Shown: positions 49,027-61,409, counted from the stretch's first letter. The stretch: 64,000 bases of DNA from Lycorma delicatula (GCF_047948215.1 NC_134456.1:56375959-56439958); one strand, 5' to 3'. The notes: generated by a model from the sequence alone, not told the origin. Made by a program: numbers and translations.

Positions 49027-50054
49027 CACAAATTAAGCAACATGTGTAATACTAATACTGATAATTTTGTTGTAACAAATTATAATATTACCAATGGATA
49101 AATATAGGCATAAGTTGTGAGTAGCAAGGAAGTTTATCAGTTTTGAAAAAATGAAATGTGTAATAATGTTAAAATTAAAACAAAAATAAACTGGTGATAA
49201 CATTTTGTGTAGAAAACAATAAATAACAGTAAAGAAAGAGTTAATAGGTGGTATCAATCTATAGATCTAAACAAAGAGAAAAGATTACTTGATAACGTGT
49301 TGGAGAAAAAATTGGAAATGGATGATGAATTAAAAAAGAACACTAAGATATGAATTTGAAATTACTCTGAATTATTTAAAACAGGTATAAGCCTGTAGGA
49401 TAGATGATTTATTACACAAATTATGATGTTATCTAAGTGAAGTGGAATTGAGTGGATAGAAAAATGAAAGTGTAAAATACAAGAAACTGCAGAAAGTCCA
49501 GTCAGATTTGCAATCTGTGTAGCATTGTGTGGCAACAAAATATGGACTAATAGAAAACAACACACACAAACAACAGTCTATTGAAATATGGAATTATAAA
49601 AAAATACTGAAAAATAAGGGGTTATGGTAGTTTAAAATAAAGAAATTTTAAAATGAATTGGACAAAAACATTGCCTTCCACAAATTCTTCGCAGAAGAAT
49701 TCAGGGTTAGTTAATTTATTAATGGGAGGAAATAAAAGACAAAATGTACTTGTTTTTTTGTTTATCATGAATGAACAATAAAAAATTAATTACCAAGTTA
49801 TTAGTACTAGTTAGATAATTTGTCACATAAATATACTTATAAGTATTTTTAAGCTATAAATATATTATTTACAACACAAAGTAGAACAAATGTATACATA
49901 TGTCATTGACTGATTATTAATGGTATATATGAATGCTTACTTCTCCATAAAGTATGTATCCTACAGGATTTCCCATAAATGGAATTAACACCTGTGATCA
50001 TTAGTCACCACTAAATGTTTCATTGCACTAACACTGCCTTTTGTTGTTTTTTGA
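49027..50054. other. Non-coding stretch
   Basis: Nothing recognised. It may be intronic to the plus-strand gene. Confidence 0.4.
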
Positions 50055-50138
50055 GTTTGAGGTTCTAATAATCCATATTAGAACCTCAAACCTTTTGACT
50101 TGCTTATAATAATTCATATCATATATGATATGAATTAT
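50055..50138. repeat. Two adjacent perfect hairpins
   Basis: GTTTGAGGTTCTAATA at 50055-50070 is exactly complementary to 50076-50091, around a 5-nt loop. Seventeen bases later, 50109-50138 is a 30-bp perfect palindrome centred on ATAT (ATAATTCATATCATA plus its complement). Both sit just before a SINE poly(T). Confidence 0.85.
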
Positions 50139-50159
50139 ATATATGATATATATATTTAT

Positions 50160-50345
50160 TTATTTTTTTTTTTAATGAGATTATCATTACTTAAAACAGC
50201 AACTAAGCTCAGTTGGATTTACAGTTGGTCTTATCCAAATTCAAGTTAGTAATTTCCATGATCAGCCGGGATTTGAATCCAAAAGTGTATGACCAAATTA
50301 TGGTAATATCTAGTTTAACAGAACAACTGTAATAACTGCAGAGAA
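50160..50345 (-). repeat. tRNA-derived SINE-like element, minus strand
   Basis: A poly(T) run at 50163-50173 marks the 3' end on the minus strand. GGATTCAAATCC (50280-50269, minus strand) followed by CGG fits a B-box, and a tRNA-like head lies towards 50340. The right boundary is approximate. The family may differ from A and B. Confidence 0.55.
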
Positions 50346-50806
50346 ATTATGATACTCACTTTTCATCCAACCAATATACAGAGTGGACACAAATTTGTCA
50401 TCTGTAGTGGATAGAATTGCCCTACCCAATATTAATGTAAATTGCAGTACACTACTTTGGCAATATTAGAGGTTGCCCTTGGCCAATATATCACCCAGTT
50501 CCTTACTTTCCAAAGTATATGATTCCAATTCAAATAAATATTTATAGATATGCATAAATATGCCACTATTTTAACACATACATTATAGTAATACATTACA
50601 CGTACAATAATAATTATATGTCATGTATCTTATTATGCTTTTTGTAACAAAACCAATATTAAGTTAGAAAACAACAAACACAATGTGTGCTAAATAAAAT
50701 TTGAATTTTATTAAAATTCAAAAATATCTAAGTTGTATAAATATTTAATAAATTACTCTATTAACAGTTTATTCAGTTTGTATTTTATTTTATTTATTGG
50801 TTACAG

Positions 50807-50880
50807 GAGGACGGGATGCGATTGAAGCAGGACAGCACAGATGGATCCTTGGTTGTTCCTGCCTCCATGTCACGTAATAT
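50807..50880 (+). CDS. Internal (or start-bearing) exon of an unrecognised plus-strand gene
   Basis: The acceptor TTATTGGTTACAG and donor ATAT|GTAAGTA are both good. The 74-nt exon reads EDGMRLKQDS, TDGSLVVPASMSRN in phase 0 and leaves AT, which combines with the T of the next exon to give Ile. It could be entered from an upstream phase-0 exon, or translation could start at its own ATG at 50816, which has G at -3. Another frame is closed by TAA near the exon end. Composition is clearly more balanced than the introns. Protein family not recognised. Confidence 0.7.
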
Positions 50881-51477
50881 GTAAGTATTAATATAATTAG
50901 TTTTGTAATAGATGTATGTAGATACACACATACTTTATTGAGACCAATAAAGTAACACAATCCTTTCCCTCCCCCAAAAAAAAAATCAAATCATTCTAAA
51001 GGTTGATGAAATTTCATGGCTAGTGCACAAAATTTATTTTCAGACATTTTTAACATTATAATACATTTTATTAAATTATGTTGAGACATCTAGACAGGGA
51101 ATCAACTCATTGTTAAAGAAGCAAACATATAACCTTCTTACTAAACATATACCTACTTACTATAATACTTACTCCAATATTATAATTCCTCCATTATCTT
51201 GTTTTAATACAGATAAGAAAAAAAATATTTTTATGTTGTTTTCAGTTATTACTGTAGTGCACTCAACACTCTTGGTGCTATCATAAGCACACCCAATGCT
51301 ACATGTTATTTTTAATGAATCCTGCATTAAAGGAAATGTTGATTTAATGTAATGATGTTTGTGTAAAAACATTCACTAGTACTGGTTAAATTTGGCACCA
51401 TTTTAAGGCCAATTGATCAGTTTATTTAGGCATTAGTTGACTAAATAAACACCAATAATACACAAAGGAATAACACT

Positions 51478-52010
51478 TATTATTATTACTATTATCTTTT
51501 ATGACCACATAGGATCTCTTTAGTCAGTACATTATCCAAGTCTCTTTGATGGGACTGTTTGGTCCTCCCAGACAGAACATACTTTTTCATTCATTCCGAT
51601 TTTTGTACCCTTTCTGAATAAACTGTTAAGAGAGTAATTTATTAAATATTTATTAATGTTCATGTTGTGAGTCTTTTTCTTTTGAGTGTGAAGCAAATGT
51701 TTTTGTTCTCGATTTTCTTATTTAATTTTATCTTACTTGTGGTGTCCGCTGATGTAAGGTCAGTTTCCTTCAGATCCTCTCTTATTTCTCTGGCCCATCT
51801 GCATCTTGGTGTTTTTCTAGTCAAGAATATATTGTACTAGACGTCTTGAATCTTGCATCCTCATGATATATCCAAACAATCTTAGTCTCCTCTTATCCAT
51901 GGTATCAGTTCTAACTCTTTGTACAAGACTAACCCACCTATCTGGTATTTTTTATTGGTGCAGGTTCTTCCAATTCTTCTTTCAGTTTTCTGGAGTGTGT
52001 CTGTCTGATT
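51478..52010 (-). pseudogene. 3' end of a LINE (RTE/CR1-like) with TTA-type microsatellite tail
   Basis: On the minus strand from about 51900 the translation gives DKRRLRLFGYIMRMQDSRRL. After a frame break it gives KTPRCRWAREIREDLKETDL followed by TSADTT, ending at a stop at 51662-51660. This is the usual C-terminal tail of LINE ORF2 proteins, past the reverse transcriptase. A 3' UTR follows, with CTGACTAAAGAGATCCTATG, and a simple TAATAATAA tail at the left end (51478-51497). The upstream part near 51950-52010 is too decayed to frame. A microsatellite-like tail instead of poly(A) is typical of some LINE clades. It lies in an intron of the plus-strand gene. Confidence 0.78.
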
Positions 52011-52694
52011 ATTTGTTCAGGTGGAAGAGTGTTTATGTTGCATAAGTAAAACTTATATTCCTTGTATAGTGTTACTCATTTTTAGTTATCTGAACCCAGG
52101 GGAAAATGGTAAACTATCTTGATTTACTCTGGATCTTAATAGATCATCCTTTCTCACTAACCTGAAAATCTGAATCGCCAACCTGAATCTGGAATGTTGA
52201 TCTGCAGGTTGGGCTCTGTAGTTGTTTCATTAAGAAACCTGGTGAAAATTTGTGATATTGATGTAATTGTTAGTTTTATTAAGGCTTGGATCAACTGTTA
52301 CTAAAATAGAGACTGCAATAACCAATGTACACCTGCATAACTGGAATTCAAGGTCACTGAAAAGTAACTATTGTTGTAATTGGGCTCAGAAGCTGAGTTC
52401 ATCATCATTATAGGAAAATTTCTTACCAACAATTCAGAATTATTACCTTATCACTTGCTTAAGTGATAAGTTGAACAGGGTTAGCTAAGTACAAACTTAG
52501 GTTTGTACAAAGTTAAATCTTAGGTTTAAGAGATTACAGCACTTTTACATATTTCTTTGATAATAAACCTGTAAATTTTATGTTTGTGGGAAATGTTTCT
52601 GAAAGAGTCATCTGTAAAAATGTCAATGTAAATTGTATTTTCCTAAAACTGGGAACTAGTTGATTTTGATTGTTGTGAACAATATTTGTTTCAG
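52011..52694. other. Intronic non-coding sequence
   Basis: Part of the intron between the exons at 50807 and 52695. It has a 9-bp hairpin TTATCACTT / AAGTGATAA near 52449 and no exon that I can see. Confidence 0.5.
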
Positions 52695-52837
52695 TACACA
52701 ATGGACAGACAAGTTTTCAGATACAATAACAGAGAGAAACAAGAGCAGTTACAACATCAAAAATTTTACTACTCAACAAGACACCCTCTCCTGTGTATTC
52801 TACACATCAGATGACCTTCATCTGAGTCATTGTCAAG
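52695..52837 (+). CDS. Internal exon of the unrecognised plus-strand gene
   Basis: The acceptor TTTGTTTCAG and donor TCAAG|GTAATT bound 143 nt. The first base completes the Ile codon carried over from 50880. The exon then reads TQWTDKFSDTITERNKSSYN followed by IKNFTTQQDTLSCVFYTSDD and LHLSHCQ, ending with one spare G. Incoming and outgoing phases both match the neighbouring exons, which is strong evidence. Residues are polar with a DTITERNKSS stretch. No domain recognised. Confidence 0.82.
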
Positions 52838-55586
52838 GTAATTGTATAAAAATATTTTTTTGTTTATTACCAAATTATATTTGAATTTAAAAGTTTCTGG
52901 GAATGATACATATAATAGTGGATAAAATGTAAAATGTTACTGGTTCTTCTAGACAAAATTTTTAGAATGTATTGTTATTAAGACTAGAATACATTTAATC
53001 TGTATCTGCTAGAAAAACCACAAAAATAGAATTTGAGAGATATCTTTGTTCATTGAGTTAAGCGACAATATTACTTAAGTTAGTTTTTTTTTTTCTTAAA
53101 TGTGACAGAAAATTAATGTAATCCAGATACAAAGCAATATTTATTGAAAAAAATATATTTTTTTAATATAATTAAGTTAGCACTTATTAGAAATGTTTTT
53201 TATAATTTTGAAAAGAGATTCTATAAATCTACATAATTACTTCAATACATGTCATAATATTCTTTATAATGTGGTTAAAACTTTGTTTACTTCTGTATCC
53301 AAAATAGTAAAATTTGGCAGTTCTAATATTTGTTTTTCGGTTAATTATGCAAGTTAATTCAATGAACATTTTATTAAAAAAGATTCATGCAAATAAAAAT
53401 CAGAAAAAGAAGGTCTAGATAATGTAAAGGACAAGTAATACAAAAGTAACAAATAATACAAAAAAATAGCTTAAAAAATGTGTAAAATCGCTATTGACAA
53501 GTTTTACTTGTGGCCTGATGATTACCTTTTTGCATCAAACAAAACCACTTGTAAAATGATTTTACTGCCTTGAATAAAATTATTTATTCAGTTAATGAAA
53601 GGTTATTAGTACCTTTTTTAACGCCTAGATTTTACTGCATTTGAGAAAAAATAGGACTGGTAATTCTTTAATGAAATATATCTTTTTAAAACTTGATTTT
53701 TAGTTAATGCATTGGAATGAAATATAGTTTTCAGTATAGAATGTATAACTCAGAACTCCAAATTTTGCTACTTTAGTAGTTTACACATCAAGTAGAATGT
53801 TCATTCCTAGAAAATTATTTTTTATCTAAAATAGGCTTGTAATGTGTAACAAAGTGAATAGCGATTTTAAAGAAAATGTTTATCAATATTATAAAGCTGT
53901 TTAGATCTCCCAATTATGTTTTAATAATTTAATTCTTTGTATTTATAGAAAATAAAATATAAATTAACAGAGTTTGTCATTTAAAAGATTTTGGGTTTGT
54001 ACCATTAGGCAACCAAGAGGTACAGGTGGTGGCATAGATGACAGTAAATAAAAAAAACCAGCATTGATTAATACACCACATTTTTCAAATTAAAGTACAA
54101 TTTATTTGAAAGTATATACAAAATAATAATGTAAATATCAGAAAAAAGGATCAAGAATGCTGTTTTTTTTTATTTTTATTATTATTTTTTTTTTTTTTTA
54201 CAAAAAAAAAACTTGTAACTAAAGGGAGAACACTACATTATATATAATCTCCAAAACAATGCACAATAAATAAAATATTTTCATAAAAATTAATTTGGCA
54301 AAAAAATAAATGTTATATCAATCCTAAATATGCAGCAATGTTTCCATTAGATTCATGAAAACTTGTTATAATGTTTTAAGATGAAACGTATTAAGTCAAC
54401 CTTCAGCATACAAAGCAAATTAGCTATCTTTGGTGACCTCCATTTGTTACTATTATATTAAAAAAATATTAAATGTCTAGTAACTCTCTTGAACTGTGCT
54501 ACAACATTATTATCTTATGTTCAATTGAATCTGAAAGAATAAAAATAATCTACCATCAGACGTTTAATTTAAAAGTTTAAGTAGTGACATTTTGTAGATA
54601 CGGTTACGCCGGTTGTAATTATTCTCCTCAATAATTCGGCAAAACCTTTCAGAAAAAAATTCAATAACAGCATCAAGTTATTTATTATAAATAAATTATC
54701 ATAACAATTTAATAAAAAAAAAACATTATCACTATTTACTTTAAACAAAAATATATTAATGTAAGTTAAAAAATATTTATTTTCTATTGTAATTAACTTA
54801 AATTATATTCAGTTTTTCAAATTATTCTACCTTATAAACCTTTTTGCTTCTATTTCTTATAAGAAATAATCTTTGTGTTAAAAATTTAGCTAATAGAAGA
54901 AATAAGTGATGAGTTTTTTAAGTCCTTCGAATACATATATAGTGCATTAAAAAATTTATCTATACTTTCAGTCTTGACCTAAATTTTCAGAACTTATGAG
55001 AATCTGTATAAAATGACAAAATAATAATACAAATTTTTAATCTGTATTAACCCAGGATTTTAATCTCCATTATTTTATAAATGGTAGAAAAAACTTTCAA
55101 CATTATCGTCATTACCATGCAATGACATTTTAAACTAAGTTAAGTTTTACTAAGTTCTCGGTACTGTGTGTAGCACAATTAGTTATGGCATATCTTTCAT
55201 CAAGTGTGATTAAGTAAAGTGAATTTTTAAAATAATTTTTTCTTATAAATTATATGTATAAATTGACATCTTCTCTGTTATCTTTAGCAAACTGCTAAGT
55301 TGCATGCCAGTAGAAACTATCATTTGAAGTTAATCTAAGAGGTTTTAATTTCTTCAATAACTTTTCATTGTATTCGAAGACTTGTCATTAATCCATTTTC
55401 AATAGATTATCAAGGTCAAGATAAGTTTTATTAATTAAATTCACATAAAAGGCTCGCTCATATGATTTCGCATAGTTTTCTCATTAATGTATAGTATGCT
55501 AGATTTTTTATGTATATATATCTACTTTTTTTGCTTTAGAGAGTTTACCAGAGTTTGCATAAGAATGATTTTAAAAAATACATATA
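52838..55586. other. Intronic non-coding sequence
   Basis: Part of the intron between 52837 and 57007. AT-rich with long A and T runs near 54166-54210. No exon or classifiable repeat seen. Confidence 0.5.
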
Positions 55587-56893
55587 CAAGGTCTGTAAAT
55601 AAAGTAATGCGATTGGTTCAGAAAAACTTTTTATTTCCAATCCAATTATACATGGACTCTATCACCTTCAAAATAGTTCCTTGGGAAGCCATGCAATGCT
55701 TCAAACAGTTTTTCCACTCTTCATAGCAGTGTTGGAACTCAGAAACTGGAATATCCTTCAGATGGTCGGTTACATATTTTTTTTATGCTTTCTACTATTC
55801 CAAAATGGTGTCCTTTGTGGTTTTTTTTAAAGTCGGGAACAGGAAAACTCACAGGGACTCAACTCAGGTGAATAAGGTGGTTGAGGAAGTACAGGAATGT
55901 TTTTCTTTACCAAAAAATCATTAACTGAGAGTGCAGTTTGACAAGGTGCATTGTCATTATGCAGCATCCAGTTGTCTTTGATGGCTGGTCTCACATGGGC
56001 AACTCTTTTCCACAGTCTCTCAAGAATTTCTCGGTAAAATATTGATTTGCAGTCTGTCCTGTTGGCAAAAACTCCTTAGAGACAATGCCATTACTACCAA
56101 AGAAACAAATTTGCTTGGTTTTGATTTGCTCATTTTTGATTTTTTTTTGGGATGTGGTGAGTTTGAAGTGAGCCATTCCTTGCACTGGCGTTTTGTTTAT
56201 GTGTCGTACTCAAATATCCAAGATTCATCACCAGTAATAACATTTTTTAGAAAATCCGGATCAGTTTCAATTCACTCTATAAGACTGTGGCACACTTCCA
56301 CCCTGTTGTTTTTCTGTTCAACAGTGAGGTTTTTTGGGACTAATTTTGCACAAACTTTTAACATATCCAATTCGTTTGTCAAAATTTGATGGACTGTCGT
56401 ATGGTTCAAATCCAATTGTTCTGCAATCATTCTGACAGTTATTCGCCGATTGTACTGTATCAAGCCTCTGATTTGCTCAATATTGTTGTTACATTCTGAC
56501 ATTAATGGTCTTCCAGAGCGTGGATCGTCTGCAACTGATTCCCGGCCATCTGAAAGTACTTTAAACGACCTAAAAACCTGGGCTTGTGGCAGAGCGTCAT
56601 CTACATACACCCTTTTCAGTTTGAAAAAATTTCTGTAGCATTCTCTCCGACTTTAACACAAAACTTGATTGTACAATGTTCTTCATAATTAGTATCACTC
56701 ATTTTTGTAATGCAAAACAAAAACTTGTTTCACAAAAAGTTAGTTTACATCTCACATGACAACAATAGACTAAAAATATTAATACCTAATATAAATCAGC
56801 GCTTCATACAACCATATGTTTATTAGTAATTTCAGTGTTGCCACTTTGGCTGCTAAAGAAAACTAGCCTCATTACTTTATTTATAGACCTCGC
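55587..56893 (-). mobile_element. Full-length, inactivated mariner transposon
   Basis: The ends AGGTCTGTAAATAAAGTAAT (from 55589) and, on the opposite strand, AGGTCTATAAATAAAGTAAT (from 56890) form an inverted repeat with a single mismatch over 20 bp. TA dinucleotides flank at 55585-55586 and about 56895-56896, the mariner target. Total length about 1.3 kb is canonical. The exact outermost one to three bases of the right end are uncertain. It lies in the intron before the 57007 exon, ending about 113 bp upstream of it and antisense to the gene. Confidence 0.95.
55618..56702 (-). pseudogene. Mariner transposase, disrupted
   Basis: ATG at 56702-56700 opens MSDTNYEEHCTIKFCVKVGE. After a one-base frameshift in a T-run near 56625, 56610-56272 carries the DNA-binding helix-turn-helix half, including DDPRSGRP and RMIAEQLDLNHTTVHQIL. 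Stops follow SLIE and EYDT. The first catalytic Asp is in ITGDESW and the second in HNDNAPCQTALS (about 55950). The third position reads YSPELSPCEF, with Glu where mariner has Asp, exactly 34 residues after the second. Another shift near 56145 (poly-A) precedes FFGSNGIVSKEFLPTGQTAN. The C-terminal part (FQHCYEEWKNCLKH) ends at TGA 55620-55618. The span equals about 361 codons, near the usual 345-350. Inactive. Confidence 0.95.
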
Positions 56894-57006
56894 ATATTCT
56901 TTATAAATTGTATTGTATTATACGTGCTCCTAGAACTCTTTAAAGTAATTTTAAAAAACAATATTTTATATAACAATATTATTAAAGAAAATATAACTTG
57001 TTTCAG

Positions 57007-57777
57007 AATTAGATCCTTGTAGTGGTACTTCTTCAGATATATCTCCAGGTGTAGAAGAGGAAAATAGTGCAAGTAGTAGTGTAAGCAGTGATTCAGATTC
57101 AGAAGAAGGAAATTTACTTTCTAGAAGTCATGGAATTATAAATCCAAATTATCCAGGGTTTCAAGACCTAGCTGATCAACTGAACAGTGACGAAGAAACT
57201 ACAATTTTTAATAATAATAACACTATTAACAATAATAATTCCCCTGACACCAACACTAGCAACATCAATAACAATAACCAACACAATAACAGCAACATTA
57301 ACATTAACAGCAATAATAACGATAATAACAATCACAATAACAGCAACAATAATAATAACAATAACATTGAAAATCTGTGTAATATAGATAGTGTTAATCA
57401 GTTAGATAGTGTTCATCATAAGACATTTTATGATACACCAAAATTTAACTTACCAGTGGACTCTATTACTACAGATTTAGCGAATGTTAATCTAAAATCA
57501 TTTGATACTCAACTGAATAAAGTTAAAGATCTGAACATTTCAAACTGTGAAGGAAAAAATAATTTAGAAAATTTAGAAGTGAAGTGTTTTAATAAAAAAC
57601 AGGACCAAAGTGACTGTGTGCAAGTGTCGGACATGGCAACAAATATTGTTGGATTTGAACTTCTTAAAGAAAATAATAAAATGGCTGATGCGTTTTTGTC
57701 AGGTGTAAAAGATGAAATTAGACAATGTGAAGATACAAACAGAAACTCAGAGAAACTTTTCGATAAACTAACCAAAG
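57007..57777 (+). CDS. Large internal exon of the unrecognised plus-strand gene, Ser/Asp- and Asn-rich
   Basis: The acceptor CTTGTTTCAG and donor AAAG|GTAAGTT enclose 771 nt open throughout in the carried-over phase. It begins (G)AA for Glu, then LDPCSGTSSDISPGVEEENS. An acidic Ser patch SSSVSSDSDSEEG (casein-kinase-2-type) follows, then SHGIINPNYPGFQDLADQL, which looks like a conserved short motif. A long Asn-rich tract (57206-57370) is encoded by AAT/AAC repeats. The rest reads polar, with DKLTKG at the end. No membrane segment or signal peptide is seen. The Asn tract is likely variable in length between alleles. I do not recognise the family; the protein looks largely disordered, with a regulatory or scaffold feel, but function is unknown. 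Confidence 0.92.
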
Positions 57778-60700
57778 GTAAGTTGAAGTACACTTTTTTC
57801 TTTATTTATTCATTATATAAAATATTCATTTTTTTATATATTCATTTAATAAAATACAAATTTTCAGTATTTACCTTTGTTATTTAGTTCAAATAATATC
57901 AATATGAATTTACCTAAATCTTCAAAAATTTTTTGAGCTAAAATATTACTTTGTTTTTCTCAAGTTGTTGTGATAAAAATATATTACATATAACTTGAAT
58001 AAAAATGTTTGTTGATGAAACTAGAGACATAAAATATTGATTGTAATAAGTTTGGGGAATTAATTGTATTCATTTGGTATTTGGTATTATTAAAATTAAT
58101 TGTTATTATAACTGTTCATTGGCATTACAAAACCCTAGTTCAAATCTAGTTAAACACTATAGATGGATTAGATAAATAAAGGTGCTTTTACTCAGACTTG
58201 AGTGCCTAAGGTATCAATATACATTACTCATTGGATCAGTAATATCAGCCTGAAGCTGGGTAAAACTGTGTTGAATTGTAATTGGCTTTAGAGCCTGTTA
58301 AACTGCAATTGGGATTAGAGTCTTTTGTAAAGTAGAATTATCTCACAAATAACCAGAATTCTCAATAAATGGATCTGTTTATTTTGACTTAAATTGCTCT
58401 TTTTATTCATGCCAAGCAAGAAATTCAACTATCATTAGTTTATAATTAAGTTGCAGTGAAGGAGTTGACCTTGTGTTCAGTTCCTTGAACCATTTAAAAT
58501 TTATACCATTTACCCAAACAAAAGTCTGCTGTACTGGCTACCTGATTGTATTTTTACCTGAACTGTAAAACAAAAAGAGTTAACAAATTATATTTGTACA
58601 TTATCTATTTAGACTAACTGAAATTAGTATGTAAAACTCATAGATTTTGCTTAGTCAAATTACAAAGCCAAAAATATTATGATATATATGTATATATATG
58701 TTTGGTAGAATTGAAATACAGCTTTTTCTCTTTTAAAACTTAATTCATTCAGTGTAGTTTTATAATTACATAATTTTAATTGTATGTATAAATTATTGCA
58801 TAAACAAACAGTCATAAAGTGATGATTCATGTATTACTTCATGACCTTTTATTGTATTCCTTAACAGATGGTGCTTACCCATCCATTTGTAACCAGTTTT
58901 TATTGTTTCCTTTCATTTTTGCAACTAGTTCTCACCATCCTTCTGGAATAACTTTTGTTTTTATTTATTAGAAGAGGATCTACTTAAATAAAAAGCTTTC
59001 AAACAATAAAAATTAAACAAAGTAAAAAGTATAAAATAAAACAAGTATAAAAGTATAAAATTAAACAACTTTCACTAAAAAAAAGAAACTCCTTGATAAT
59101 AAGTTAAAAATTAAAAAAAAAAAAAAAATAGTATCATGGTGTTATCCAAACCTTCCATCTGTTTTAGTTCAGTGAACATACTTATATTTGATTATGAGCA
59201 TACTTATTACTCTCTTGTACAACAATTTTTCAAAATTAATTTTAACAATTTTTTATTTAACTGCTTTAGGAAAACTTTTTTAATAGTTTAGTACTAAGTT
59301 CCTGTTAACTATACTACCAAAACATTTAATAAACAGAATAAAAACAAAAATTCTGTATTATATGAAGATAAATGAATTAAACTTTTATCAGAAACATGCT
59401 ACCATTTTGACAATTTCTACTGTAAAACTGAACTAAATTCTATAGTATTCAGACATCCACAAATAAACTGGAAAGTTCATTAATTTTAAAATTATTAATA
59501 AATTTGTTGTTATAGCTCTAGTTTTTTTTCTATGAATAGATGCACTTCATTCTCATATAGATCTTTTTTCTGATAATGTCTAATTATTGAAAAAAAAAAA
59601 ATTATAAACTTTCTATTGCATTTTTAACTCCACATGAATAATTAAACATTTATGAATCGCGTTCTAAATACTTGTAAATCAGAGGATCTTTCAAAACTCT
59701 TTCCTAGCAAATGTGCTATGTTTTAATGTTGTTAGAGAACACATTTAGTATGTAGTGGAATAGTTTGATCTGTTTTTTTTTGTTTAGTGGGAAATTTAAT
59801 CAATTTGTAAATTTCCTCTTTTTCAAGTTCATGGAGATTTTAAACAATAAATTATTCATTAATTCTGATTAATCCCATTATTCTGAATAATTAGTAATTT
59901 ATACTAATTTATTTATGTTCTTAATGTTTATGAATATACCTGAACTATCTTTTAAACTAGAAAATTGTACAGTTCTATTATTCATCTTTTATGACAATCA
60001 GATTAGTTTCACTGTAATATTGGTTATTATCATGATTAAATAATAATATCTAACCTAAGATGAAATTATTCTTTTCTATGGTTGAAAGTTCTCTTTTCCT
60101 ATTATTTGTCTTTTTTTATTACATGAGTTAATAAATATCAATTTGTGCTTTGTTAATGAAGGTCAGCTTCACTAAAATTCAAAGACATAAAATTAAAGAT
60201 AGATGCTTTATTTATTGTAAATAACTTGCAACAATTTATCATTTAGCAGTTTTGATGTTGATTTCCTTTTCATATCAACTGTAATGATATTCAGAGTAAC
60301 TATAATCAATTATTATACAAAAAGAATGCACCAGATTCTGATAAGATTGTAAGTGATGACATGTGGAATGTCTCAGAATGTAACACCTAGCAAATTAAAA
60401 AATTTGAAATAAGCAAAGATGGCATTGGCTAAATTAGTCAGATATTGTAAAATAATCATTTTAAACCATTTCTCATAGAATACTGAAAATGAACAATGTT
60501 AAACGAAGTTTCATTACAGCACAAACTACTGTTGACATTTATTAGGGTTCATGACCAAACTAGTCTATGTTTCTAAAAAATAAATTAAATGAAAAAAAGA
60601 TTTAATCAAAGCAAGATATTCATGTATCGTTTTAATTTCTCATTGTCTTATTTTAACAAAATTTAGCTTTAAACTTCAGATGTAAAAACTACCATTTCCA

Positions 60701-61175
60701 TATTCTTTGGAAACTATTAAACAATATTGTTGAAAAATTCATTTTTAATTCATAAGTTTATTGAAAGAATCATTCATTAATATATTTCTAAATAATGTAG
60801 CAAATTAAAAAAAATTTTTTTTGTTAATTTTTATTTTTGTATCATTCTCTTAAAGGTAACATATAACTAACAGATATGATCCTGTATCCTGGAGCCCCTT
60901 GTACTATAAGAATATAATACATTTAATCTTTCAAAGCCAGTTAAAGGTTGTGTTATCGTTGATAGTATATTTTATAGAATGAAGGAATGTTGCTTAACGG
61001 GGATCACTTTACATATAAAGAATTAAATGGGCAGAAAAAATACCATTGATTGGGTAGGTATATAAAAATCTGAAAAGTGGCACTTTTAAAAACTGTATAT
61101 TTTTACTTATGCTAGTGATATATTGTTTGATTTTTAATTATAAATGCTGTTAATATTTTCTGCTGTTTTTTTCAG
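57778..61175. other. Intron of the plus-strand gene
   Basis: About 3.4 kb of AT-rich sequence between matching phase-1 splice sites. No further exon or classifiable repeat seen. Confidence 0.7.
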
Positions 61176-61409
61176 AAGATCAAGAAAAAGAAACAAATGA
61201 TAAAGAAAAAGAGGATGACCCTGTCATACCTCGAAAAAAGGAAAAAATGGAAATAAATTATAATGTAAAGAAAGGATGGGTACAAGCACAATCGTCCAAC
61301 CTCACTGTTACCTGTCGCCCTCGTTCTGACGTTCCTCGATCATCACTTGCAAACAGAAGATCATTACCATCAATGAGAGAGAAGAAAAAAACATCTCCAG
61401 AAGTTATGG
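61176..61409 (+). CDS. Internal exon of the unrecognised plus-strand gene, highly charged then Ser/Arg-rich
   Basis: The acceptor TTTTTTTCAG and donor ATGG|GTATGT bound 234 nt, entering and leaving in phase 1, consistent with 57777. The translation starts EDQEKETNDKEKEDDPVIPR, a charged likely coiled or disordered stretch. It passes through MEINYNVKKGWVQAQSSN and LTVTCRPRSDVPRSSLANRR, and ends KKKTSPEVM. The Lys/Glu-rich part followed by Arg/Ser/Pro suggests a phosphorylation-rich segment. No domain named. Confidence 0.9.

Noticed and set aside
56042..56389. Plus-strand open frame of 115 codons
   Set aside because: Antisense of the mariner transposase.
57187..57387. Thr/Ile-rich plus-strand open frame
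   Set aside because: It is the +2 frame of the AAT/AAC (Asn) tract; the phase-consistent exon frame is the real one.
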